Positions 1-5,247 of a stretch of DNA of 8,813 nucleotides are shown here, piece after piece (the first letter of the stretch is position 1; every line of letters begins with the position of its first letter). The position numbers and the translations under genes are program-made. Source of the DNA: Alphaproteobacteria bacterium (lineage in GTDB: Bacteria > Pseudomonadota > Alphaproteobacteria > RF32 > CAG-239); assembly GCA_017964705.1 (NCBI GenBank), contig JAGCRL010000240.1:1-8813 (forward strand), in the 5' to 3' direction. The notes below the pieces were generated by a model. The model was not told where the DNA came from. It made no database searches and worked only from the letters and a program-made list of their open reading frames with translations.

Positions 1-135
1 GGCAAAGAAGGAACTTTTGAACAACGTGTAGAACAAGCCAAAGAAAAATTTGCCGACAATGAACTCGTACAAGAGCAAATTCGTTTTATCAACGAAGCCA
101 TGCACAGCCGTCGCCAAGTTTTGGTTGCAGAATAA
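1..135 (+). CDS. lpxA: C-terminal end of probable UDP-N-acetylglucosamine acyltransferase LpxA (partial)
   Basis: Frame 1 is open from the window edge to TAA at 133-135 and gives 44 residues. The segment beginning GTFEQRV, followed by KEKFADNELVQEQIRFI, resembles the C-terminal helical tail of LpxA, where a GTxxERV stretch is followed by a D-N/S-x-LV-x-E helix and a short tail. LpxA transfers the 3-hydroxyacyl chain from ACP to UDP-GlcNAc, the first cytoplasmic step of lipid A synthesis. The diagnostic left-handed beta-helix hexapeptide repeats would lie upstream of the window and cannot be seen, so the name rests on the tail alone. The final residues (SRRQVLVAE) are not a standard LpxA ending. 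A terminator hairpin follows 18 bases after the stop. Confidence 0.5.
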   Translation, partial: GKEGTFEQRVEQAKEKFADNELVQEQIRFINEAMHSRRQVLVAE

Positions 136-153
136 AGCGATTTATTTTAGAAT
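125..153 (+). promoter_or_regulatory. Possible sigma70-type promoter for the RgpF-like pair
   Basis: TAGAAT (148-153, five of six matches to TATAAT) lies 17 bases after TTGCAG (125-130, three of six matches to TTGACA), inside the end of the upstream gene. The predicted start is near 160-161. A transcript from there would lack nearly all of the 5' arm (154-161) of the terminator hairpin that precedes the ATG at 187. The -35 is weak, and in AT-rich DNA this match could be chance. Confidence 0.35.
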
Positions 154-186
154 ACACCCCGTTAGATAATATCGGGGTGTTTTTTT
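154..186 (+). terminator. Rho-independent terminator ending at the start codon of the next gene
   Basis: ACACCCCG (154-161) and CGGGGTGT (173-180) form a perfect 8-bp stem with an 11-base loop, followed by a T-run (180-186). It would end the transcript of the upstream lpxA-like gene. It is unusual because the T-run runs straight into the ATG at 187, and the GGGGTG of the 3' arm (174-179) is the only Shine-Dalgarno-like sequence for that gene, 7 bases before the ATG. Termination and translation initiation therefore use the same bases. Confidence 0.8.
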
Positions 187-1065
187 ATGAATCATACAAA
201 AAAAATATTATTCATAAGCTGTTTAATTCTGCTTGTTTTGCTAGCCCTGCTAATACCGCAATCAAATCGTACCAAGCGTTATGCAGTTTTTGCCGGTTAT
301 AATCCGGATAAAACCATTCATCCTTACATCATCACCTATCTTAAAGGTCTCAAAGAAGTCACTGATGGCATCGTTTATATCGCCGATTCTGAATTAGATC
401 CCAAAGAATATAAAAAGCTTAAAGGCCTCGTTCTTCACACGGAACATACCCGTCATAACGAATACGACTTCGGTAGTTATAAACGAGGCTTCAACTGGTT
501 AAAGAAGCAAGGTTATCTTAATAAAGCCGATGAATTAATTTTTGCCAATGACAGCTCTTATGCGCCCATGCAAAGTTTCAAACCGATGTTTGCAACAATG
601 GCGCAAAAAAAAGACTTAGATTTCTGGGGTAATACGCAAAACAGCCGTCTCAATCCCCATCTGCAAAGTTATTTCTTGGTTTTTCGCAAAAAAATCCTGC
701 ATTCCAAAAATTTCGCTCATTTCATCAATAAAATTAAGCACCAAGAAATCAGTTCAAATTATATCTTAAAATATGAAATACCCCTTACCCCCTATCTAAA
801 AAGCCTGGGATATCATTGGGACAGCTACATTCCATATCAAGAATTTCAACAATTCGATTTACCGGATAATAACTCTTATCCGCTTACATTAATTTCGAAA
901 TATAACAATCAATTTCTCAAACGACGCACCTTTACCGCTCAGTTAGATATAAGAGAAAACACTCAAGATGTATTGCGCTATATATACAAACACTATCCTT
1001 TGCGTTATCAAGAAATTATCGCAGAAATAGATCCTCATTTTATCCCCAAAGATATAAAGGAATAA
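187..1065 (+). CDS. Membrane-anchored RgpF-family (rhamnan synthesis F-like) protein, copy 1
   Basis: This 292-residue protein has a hydrophobic anchor at about 7-24 and no clear cleavage site or lipobox. The rest matches the rhamnan synthesis protein F domain family: AVFAGYNPD near 33-41, NEYDFGSYKRG at 91-101, LIFANDSS at 117-124, HLQSYFLVF at 158-166, and YEIPLTPYL at 196-204. RgpF-type domains are found in enzymes that build rhamnose-rich or related cell-surface polysaccharides, so a role in envelope glycan assembly is inferred. The ANDSS segment could serve as a GT-A-like acidic motif, which is unproven. Family members are often fused to larger glycosyltransferases; here the domain stands alone behind a membrane anchor. 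Basic residues flank both sides of the anchor, so topology is uncertain. The start is the first ATG, because a full anchor requires it, but it has no normal ribosome site. The next gene is a paralogue 3 bases downstream. Confidence 0.8.
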   Translation: MNHTKKILFISCLILLVLLALLIPQSNRTKRYAVFAGYNPDKTIHPYIITYLKGLKEVTDGIVYIADSELDPKEYKKLKGLVLHTEHTRHNEYDFGSYKRGFNWLKKQGYLNKADELIFANDSSYAPMQSFKPMFATMAQKKDLDFWGNTQNSRLNPHLQSYFLVFRKKILHSKNFAHFINKIKHQEISSNYILKYEIPLTPYLKSLGYHWDSYIPYQEFQQFDLPDNNSYPLTLISKYNNQFLKRRTFTAQLDIRENTQDVLRYIYKHYPLRYQEIIAEIDPHFIPKDIKE

Positions 1066-1068
1066 CTC

Positions 1069-1980
1069 ATGAAATTATACCTTAAAATTACCCTCATTTT
1101 ATTAATTACAATTATCTTCGGTGCCTCACTATGGATTTATACCAATCGCTCGCAACCCCAAATTGCAGACTATGCCTCCCTTCTTCCTACTCAAAACACT
1201 GCTATTTTTGCGGCTTACAGTACAGATGGAACCGTTTCCAATTATGTTGTTCATTATCTTAAAGCTCTTAAAGAAATTGCTCCAAACATTATTTACATTA
1301 CCGATAATCCCATAAAAAGAAGCGCCCTAAAAAAAATTCAACCATACATTACACATCTTGAAGCCCAAAGACACGGCGAATATGACTGGGGAAGTTACAA
1401 ACGCGGCCTTAATTGGTTACAAAAAAACAATCTTTTGCAAAAAACAAATCTTCTTATCTTTGCCAATGATTCATCACTACTGGTTGTTCCTTCGCTCAAA
1501 CCTGTTATAGCCTCTATTCCTTCTGATGTTGATGTATATGGCATTACCGCCAATCAAGATGGCACTTATCATCTGCAAAGTTATTTTTTGGTCTTCACCC
1601 CGAATGTATATCAACATCCATCGTTTATTACTTACCTTAACAATGTCAAAAAAGAAGCAGACGGTCTCACTGTTGCTTACCGTTATGAAGTTCCTTTCAC
1701 CCAATATTTGGAATCATTAGGTTTCAAAACAGCTACCTACATTCCTTATAATGAATTATCAGCTTTACCGCTAAATGATAAAAATTGCTATCCTTTAACC
1801 ATGTTATCCAAATATCACGCTCCATTCTTAAAAATGCGAACATTCACCAATCGCCTGAATGTACAAGAACCAAGACGTTTGGTCTTTCAATGGCTAAAAA
1901 AGAACGCTCCTCAAAGTTATCAAGATTTAATCAATCATCTTAACCACATTAAATCCCCCTATTTAAGCGAAAATAAATAA
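1069..1980 (+). CDS. Membrane-anchored RgpF-family (rhamnan synthesis F-like) protein, copy 2
   Basis: This 303-residue paralogue has the same architecture as the preceding gene: an N-terminal hydrophobic anchor at about 7-24, then an RgpF-like domain. Matching blocks are AIFAAYSTDG (45-54), GEYDWGSYKRG (103-113), LIFANDSS (129-136), HLQSYFLVF (168-176), YEVPFTQYL (206-214), and a C-terminal YPLTMLSKY block (241-249) followed by FLKMRTFTNRL. The two proteins align along their whole length but have diverged well beyond a recent duplication, which suggests two retained, distinct activities on related glycans. The start is supported by AAAGGA at 1056-1061, 7 bases before the ATG. That site overlaps the end of the upstream gene, so translation is probably coupled. 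Substrate and topology cannot be read from the sequence. Confidence 0.82.
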   Translation: MKLYLKITLILLITIIFGASLWIYTNRSQPQIADYASLLPTQNTAIFAAYSTDGTVSNYVVHYLKALKEIAPNIIYITDNPIKRSALKKIQPYITHLEAQRHGEYDWGSYKRGLNWLQKNNLLQKTNLLIFANDSSLLVVPSLKPVIASIPSDVDVYGITANQDGTYHLQSYFLVFTPNVYQHPSFITYLNNVKKEADGLTVAYRYEVPFTQYLESLGFKTATYIPYNELSALPLNDKNCYPLTMLSKYHAPFLKMRTFTNRLNVQEPRRLVFQWLKKNAPQSYQDLINHLNHIKSPYLSENK

Positions 1981-1992
1981 TCATATTTCATT

Positions 1993-2029
1993 AAAAAAAA
2001 GAGAGGATGAATTTCTTCACCCCCTCTTC
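1993..2029 (-). terminator. Rho-independent terminator of the sigma-factor operon
   Basis: Read on the minus strand, AAGAG-GG-GGTGAA pairs with TTCA-CC-TCTCTT across a GAAA tetraloop, with a small internal loop and a bulge. It is followed by eight T (complement of the A-run 1993-2000). It lies 16 bases after the stop of the His-rich protein gene. On the plus strand no T-run follows the stem closely, so it serves the minus-strand operon best. Confidence 0.7.
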
Positions 2030-2044
2030 ATCACCATTTTTCCC

Positions 2045-2650
2045 TTATTCGCTGACAGTATCTTCTGCAACTGGAGCATCTTCTCCGACAGGAGCATCAT
2101 CCGGCACAGGAGCCTTTTCAAATCCCTCTGCCATCGGAGCACCCATAAAATGAGGATGTCTGTGTTCTTTTTTCATATTTTTCAAAATTTCTTTTTGTTC
2201 ATCAGTCAACACGCTTTCAAACCGAGCACGATTTTCCTGACGCAACTCTTTCATTTGTGCACGCAAAGCATCCATTTGATCAACCAATGGTTTCATCTTT
2301 GCCATATCTTCTGTACGATATTTTTCCAATTGCTCTTTTTGTTCATCTGTCAGTCCCAACTTTTCTGCAAAACGAGCTTTCATTTCAGGAGATGGTTCAA
2401 ACGGTTTCCCTTTCATATCTCCGTGCATTTTACCAAAATGCTTACCATGATGTCCTTTAAAGTCCGGTCTCTGATGCATACCATGCGGTCTACGATGTTC
2501 TCTCATAACCATTTCATCAGGTTTAGGCTGCATTTGTGGGTTTCTTGAATAAGAACCCGGGCAATTACATAACGAACAAACTACCAAAGCAGTTGCCACG
2601 CCAACAATAAAACCGCCACCCAAAGCCATATAAATTTTTTTCTTTTCCAT
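2045..2650 (-). CDS. Membrane-anchored His/Met-rich Spy/CpxP/CnrX-like periplasmic sensor
   Basis: This protein has 201 residues from the preferred start. A basic N-terminus (MEKKK) precedes a Gly/Ala-rich membrane segment at about 5-27, then a Cys cluster (C25, C28, C30) with no good lipobox. Residues 47-80 are crowded with His and Met (seven His, several HG and HH pairs), and a second cluster, HRHPHFM, lies at 163-169. Between them are two LTDEQ motifs (100-104, 148-152) in a long charged helical stretch, the pattern of the Spy/CpxP and metal-resistance (CnrX-type) families. The tail is acidic with DAPV repeats. The likely role is periplasmic sensing of metal or envelope damage, feeding the sigma/anti-sigma pair encoded just upstream in the same operon. 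The His clusters suggest binding of a transition metal, but which one is not visible. An ATG three codons upstream (2657-2659) overlaps the ribosome site and is less likely. Confidence 0.75.
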   Translation of the reverse strand: MEKKKIYMALGGGFIVGVATALVVCSLCNCPGSYSRNPQMQPKPDEMVMREHRRPHGMHQRPDFKGHHGKHFGKMHGDMKGKPFEPSPEMKARFAEKLGLTDEQKEQLEKYRTEDMAKMKPLVDQMDALRAQMKELRQENRARFESVLTDEQKEILKNMKKEHRHPHFMGAPMAEGFEKAPVPDDAPVGEDAPVAEDTVSE

Positions 2651-2658
2651 ATTTCTCA

Positions 2659-2666
2659 TCCTTTCT
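2659..2666 (-). promoter_or_regulatory. Ribosome binding site that sets the start of the His-rich sensor gene
   Basis: AGAAAGGA on the minus strand has normal spacing (8 bases) to the ATG at 2648-2650. It directly abuts or overlaps the ATG at 2657-2659, which leaves no room for the ribosome. The shorter form is therefore preferred. Confidence 0.65.
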
Positions 2667-2676
2667 AATAAAAAAG

Positions 2677-3177
2677 TTAAAGTTCCAAATACGCGAGTTT
2701 ATCATGTAATTTTGCTTTAGCATTATGCAAACGAGATTTCAATGTTCCCACATTAATCTTCATTTTTGCCGCCGCTCGTTCATAACTCAACCCGTCAAAT
2801 TCAACCAAAATAATTGCTTGTTTCATCTCCTTAGGCAATTCATTAACTGCCTGCAAAATAATTTTTTGCCGACATTTTAAAAGCCATGCGCGTTCCGGAT
2901 CATCTTCCGTAGAGATTGTTTCCAAAATACCGCTTTCTTCATCAATAGAAGCTGCCAATAATTTTTGGCTTTTATTCTTCAAATAATCGCGACAATAATT
3001 TTCTGCCACAGTTCTTACCCATGCCCAAAGCTTATTCTGTTCTTTATAATTCGGATATTTTTCCCAAAGACGAATATATATTTCCTGTTCTACATCTTCA
3101 TCATTGCGGTAGAGCATTTTTCTAACCACACTTCTGACCAGATTTTTACAGTGCTGATTTGTCTTTTCATCTGCCAT
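2677..3177 (-). CDS. ECF-type RNA polymerase sigma factor
   Basis: This 166-residue protein has the two-domain layout of extracytoplasmic-function sigma factors. The sigma2 region spans about 10-68: DVEQEIYIRLWEKY (28-41) is the core-binding and -10 recognition part, and WAWVRTVAENYCRDYLK follows. A variable linker runs to about 100. The sigma4 region (about 105-160) has the helix-turn-helix beginning LPKEMKQAIILVEFDGLSYERA and the VGTLKSRLHNAKAKL recognition helix. It directs RNA polymerase to a small regulon, probably including its own operon. The ATG immediately follows the TAA of the putative anti-sigma gene with no spacer, and GAGGT within that gene is its ribosome site, so the two are translationally coupled, as expected for a sigma and its inhibitor. 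The signal is probably envelope or metal stress, judging from the downstream His-rich sensor. Confidence 0.92.
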   Translation of the reverse strand: MADEKTNQHCKNLVRSVVRKMLYRNDEDVEQEIYIRLWEKYPNYKEQNKLWAWVRTVAENYCRDYLKNKSQKLLAASIDEESGILETISTEDDPERAWLLKCRQKIILQAVNELPKEMKQAIILVEFDGLSYERAAAKMKINVGTLKSRLHNAKAKLHDKLAYLEL

Positions 3178-3441
3178 TTAAGAGACCTCATACAAACCAT
3201 ATTTATCCAAAGGAACAACAGAATCATCAATTATTTCATCTCCGCATCCGTCCGATAAATAGAGTGCGGTAAAATAGTTGTCAAACTCCGCATCATCAAA
3301 AACTACTTGTCTTGGTTGTACCAACCAAATTCCTAAGCATAAACAAAGAGAAACTGCCACACTCAAAATAGCGCGCTTTTCTCTTTGTTTTTGACGATAA
3401 AGAGGTTTTGCTTCAGCCAATAATTTTGACACTTTATCCAT
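3178..3441 (-). CDS. Probable single-pass anti-sigma factor (CnrY-like topology)
   Basis: This small 87-residue protein has three parts: a basic cytoplasmic N-terminus (1-23, helical, with LLAEAKPLYRQKQREKR), one membrane segment at about 24-41, and a 46-residue periplasmic tail rich in Asp and Glu with one Cys (C66). I recognise no named domain. Size, topology and position (first gene of the operon, abutting the ECF sigma gene) match short anti-sigma proteins such as CnrY, whose cytoplasmic N-terminus holds the sigma factor. The acidic periplasmic tail could contact the His/Lys-rich sensor encoded by the third gene; this is inference. The start is supported by AGAGG placed 5 bases before the ATG. 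It could also be an unrelated small membrane protein, but gene order argues for an anti-sigma role. Confidence 0.68.
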   Translation of the reverse strand: MDKVSKLLAEAKPLYRQKQREKRAILSVAVSLCLCLGIWLVQPRQVVFDDAEFDNYFTALYLSDGCGDEIIDDSVVPLDKYGLYEVS

Positions 3442-3473
3442 GTTGACCTCTCATTATTAAGTTAACAACTAGT

Positions 3474-3501
3474 ATAACGGCAAAAAAATAAAAAAGTTCA
3501 A
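3474..3501 (-). promoter_or_regulatory. Candidate promoter of the anti-sigma/sigma/sensor operon
   Basis: On the minus strand TTGAAC (3496-3501) is followed, after 16 bases, by CGTTATACT. This can be read as an ECF-type promoter (TGAAC-N16-CGTTA, close to the GGAAC-N16/17-CGTT type), as expected for autoregulation. It can also be read as a sigma70 promoter with -35 TTGAAC and -10 TATACT at a long 19-base spacing. The start of transcription would lie roughly 25-30 bases before the ATG at 3441. Confidence 0.5.
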
Positions 3502-3514
3502 TTTTTTTTATTTT
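3482..3514 (-). terminator. A/T-only inverted repeat after amiC, possible weak terminator
   Basis: On the minus strand AAAATAAAAAA (3514-3504) and TTTTTTATTTT (3495-3485) form an 11-bp perfect inverted repeat with the loop AATTGAAC and three more T. It begins 4 bases after the amiC stop. Having only A-T pairs, it would be a weak terminator. Its loop contains the -35 box of the next operon's promoter. Confidence 0.4.
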
Positions 3515-3518
3515 ACCA

Positions 3519-4709
3519 TCAAATAGAAGATGCTATTTCCGGATCTGCAAAATAACTAACAACCGAACGCGTAATTGCGGCCCCTAGTTTTTTACGATAA
3601 GAAGCATCTCTCAAGTATTTTTCTTCGGTATAATTAGAAAGGTATCCCAATTCAACCAAAACAGAAGGAATATCCGGTGCTTTCAAAACAGCAAAACCTG
3701 CAAATCGGTGCGTATTATTCAAAATTTTAACTTGCTTTCTCATTTCATTAACCACATAGGCAGCAAATTTAGAAGATTTATTACGGCTATCATTCTGCGA
3801 CAAAGAAATCAACACATCATTAATCTCCGGCGAATTATCCGAAAAGTCCATTCCATCAATAATATCCGCTTTATTTTCGCGTTCAGCCAAAGCCGCCGCT
3901 TCTCTATCGGATGCCGTTTCCGAAAGCGTATAGATAGAAAGTCCCTGTGCATTACGATTAACCGTACTGTCCGCATGCAAACTGATAAACAAATCCGCAT
4001 GATAACTGCGTGCAATCCGCACTCTCTGCCGTAACGGAATAAACACATCTGTTGAACGTGTCATATAAACTTTAAATCCGCGTGATTCGAGTTGTTTTTT
4101 CAACTCTTTACCCATAGAAAGAGTAATATTTTTCTCATAGGTTTTAAACGAACGTCCGATTGCTCCCGGATCCTTGCCGCCATGCCCCGGATCTAATACC
4201 ACAATCTTTTGGCGCTTCGGATTAGGTTTATAAGCAGGCGTTGCCGCAACCGGTTGAGCTTTTGGCTGAGCTTTAGGTTGAGCCTTCGGCTGTGCCACAC
4301 TACCATGTTGCGCCAAGTCAATTACCAACCGCCAATTATTTTTTCCACCTTGCGGTTCCAGAGCAAATTTCCGTTTAATATCGGCATTACCTTTCAATTC
4401 AAAGACCAGCCGTTTGCCCTTCCCCCCCGGAAGTTGCCCTATTCTGAAATTACTAATCAGCGCATTACTTGGAATTTTAGGATTACCTTTTATTTCGGCA
4501 TTTTTCAAATCGATGACCAAGCGATTCGGATTGCCTAAAAGAAAAGCATCGTATTGAAATTTTTCCGTTCCGTCAAAAACAACCCGAATACCATCCGTTT
4601 GCTGACCGGTTCGAATATTACTAATACTGTTAATAGCAAAAGCCATTGTGCTATAAAAACACAGCCCTGCTACTAATACCAACATTTTAAAAAACTTCAA
4701 ACGTCTCAT
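3519..4709 (-). CDS. amiC: N-acetylmuramoyl-L-alanine amidase, AMIN + Amidase_3 (AmiC-like)
   Basis: This 396-residue periplasmic enzyme cuts the amide bond between N-acetylmuramic acid and the stem peptide of peptidoglycan, mainly to separate daughter cells. It has a signal peptide at 1-25 (MRRLKFF, hydrophobic core, AFA cleavage motif). An AMIN domain that targets wall or septum spans about 28-133 (VVFDGTEKFQYDAFLLGNP, then LVIDL). A Pro/Lys/Ala linker with four AQPK-type repeats lies at 139-154, and the zinc-dependent Amidase_3 domain at 168-390. Zinc and catalytic residues are present: H176 in DPGHGG, E192 in YEKN, H245 in SLHAD, and E353 in VELGYLSN. Length is normal for the family. The start is supported by GAGG, 5 bases before the ATG. 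The RR is not in a clear Tat motif, so Sec export is more likely. The activating factors of such amidases (EnvC or NlpD types) are not in the window. Confidence 0.93.
   Translation of the reverse strand: MRRLKFFKMLVLVAGLCFYSTMAFAINSISNIRTGQQTDGIRVVFDGTEKFQYDAFLLGNPNRLVIDLKNAEIKGNPKIPSNALISNFRIGQLPGGKGKRLVFELKGNADIKRKFALEPQGGKNNWRLVIDLAQHGSVAQPKAQPKAQPKAQPVAATPAYKPNPKRQKIVVLDPGHGGKDPGAIGRSFKTYEKNITLSMGKELKKQLESRGFKVYMTRSTDVFIPLRQRVRIARSYHADLFISLHADSTVNRNAQGLSIYTLSETASDREAAALAERENKADIIDGMDFSDNSPEINDVLISLSQNDSRNKSSKFAAYVVNEMRKQVKILNNTHRFAGFAVLKAPDIPSVLVELGYLSNYTEEKYLRDASYRKKLGAAITRSVVSYFADPEIASSI
4248..4295 (-). repeat. Four 12-base tandem repeats coding AQPK in the amiC linker
   Basis: Four consecutive 12-base units encode AQPK, AQPK, AQPK, AQPV (residues 139-154 of the amidase). 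They form a flexible, positively charged spacer between the AMIN and catalytic domains. The units differ at synonymous sites, so the repeat is not freshly expanded. Confidence 0.75.
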
Positions 4710-4902
4710 TTAATCCTCGTTTAGTAAGAGCTACTTTATCACACATACAAAATTCCATTGTTGCAAAATATTAACGCCAAAGTTCTTAAAATTGTTTTAA
4801 AAACATCATGTATTTTTCGTTCAAAAAATTTTTTTATTTAAACTTTTGTTCATCTTTATAATTTAAAATTTATATAAAATTTAATTATATGAGGAACACA
4901 AA
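4710..4902. other. AT-rich divergent intergenic region between amiC and the small helical gene
   Basis: This 193-base spacer must hold promoters for both genes. A6T7 at 4823-4835 is the kind of tract that bends DNA or acts as an upstream promoter element. TATAAT at 4857-4862 is the best -10 for the plus-strand gene, but no good -35 is placed before it. For amiC, TTGCAA on the minus strand (about 4758-4763) has no convincing -10 at a proper distance. No hairpin or small ORF with a ribosome site is evident. Confidence 0.5.
4857..4862 (+). promoter_or_regulatory. Candidate -10 box (TATAAT) for the small helical gene
   Basis: This is a perfect TATAAT, 40 bases before the ATG at 4903. The expected -35 region is only T-rich, without TTGACA resemblance; the A6T7 tract upstream could compensate. 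In such AT-rich DNA a chance match is possible. Confidence 0.4.
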
Positions 4903-5238
4903 ATGAGCAAACCATCATCCAAAAGCGTTGGCCAAAAAGTTGGCATCGTTGCAGATAAATTAGTTATACTGACCCAAAAAGGCATCAAAAAAATTGAAAA
5001 TTATGCTACAAAATCCGCTCAAGAAAATCAAAACAAAAATGCAGAAAAATTGGCAGCAACAATGAACAGACTTTTTGAAAACATAGAAAGAAATCATCAA
5101 AGCTATATTCAACGTGTAGAATTAAATGCCGATGAATTGGTTAACAAAGCAAAAAGCATGTTTAACGAAATGAAAACACGCGCCAAAATTGCAAAAGAGA
5201 TAGCAGAAAAAGATAGCAGCAATAAAGAAGATGCCTAA
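4903..5238 (+). CDS. Small Lys-rich helical protein of unknown function
   Basis: This 111-residue protein is not recognised. It has no signal peptide, membrane segment, Cys or Trp. It is rich in Lys, Glu, Asn and Ala, and residues about 10-103 look almost wholly helical with amphipathic, coiled-coil-like spacing (for example KLAATMNRLFENIER and ELVNKAKSMFNEMKTRAK). The tail is short and charged (KDSSNKEDA). The start is well supported by GAGGA, 7 bases before the ATG. Coding status is supported by that site, by normal composition, and by its fit between a divergent and a convergent neighbour. Its general character resembles small phasin-like or coiled-coil structural proteins, but no motif proves this. 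It lies between amiC and the prfB/MATE block, where some alphaproteobacteria have the PBP1a gene mrcA. Confidence 0.75.
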   Translation: MSKPSSKSVGQKVGIVADKLVILTQKGIKKIENYATKSAQENQNKNAEKLAATMNRLFENIERNHQSYIQRVELNADELVNKAKSMFNEMKTRAKIAKEIAEKDSSNKEDA

Positions 5239-5247
5239 TTAAGCATC
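5230..5247. repeat. Imperfect palindrome containing the stop codons of two convergent genes
   Basis: GATGC (5230-5234) and GCATC (5243-5247) flank a centre containing TAATTA. The plus-strand stop TAA (5236-5238) and the minus-strand stop (5239-5241) lie back to back in it. Both proteins end in Asp-Ala, which produces the symmetry. A T-run (5253-5259) lies 5 bases after the right arm, so weak plus-strand termination is possible. Confidence 0.5.

Noticed and set aside
1477..1704. Open frame on the minus strand inside the second RgpF-like gene
   Set aside because: It is wholly antisense to a well-supported gene and has no recognisable domain, so it is a shadow. The same applies to the other antisense frames inside the sensor, amiC, MATE and amidase genes.
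2045..2650. Lipoprotein signal in the His-rich sensor
   Set aside because: The cysteines near residues 25-30 are preceded by Val, Leu or Asn at the -1 position, which does not fit a lipobox. A membrane anchor is simpler.
4740..4800. Sigma70 promoter for amiC
   Set aside because: TTGCAA on the minus strand has no acceptable -10 at 16-18 bases. A promoter must exist in the gap but I cannot place it.
4903..5238. Calling the small helical protein a phasin
   Set aside because: Composition and helicity fit loosely, but no family motif is visible and no polyhydroxyalkanoate gene is nearby.
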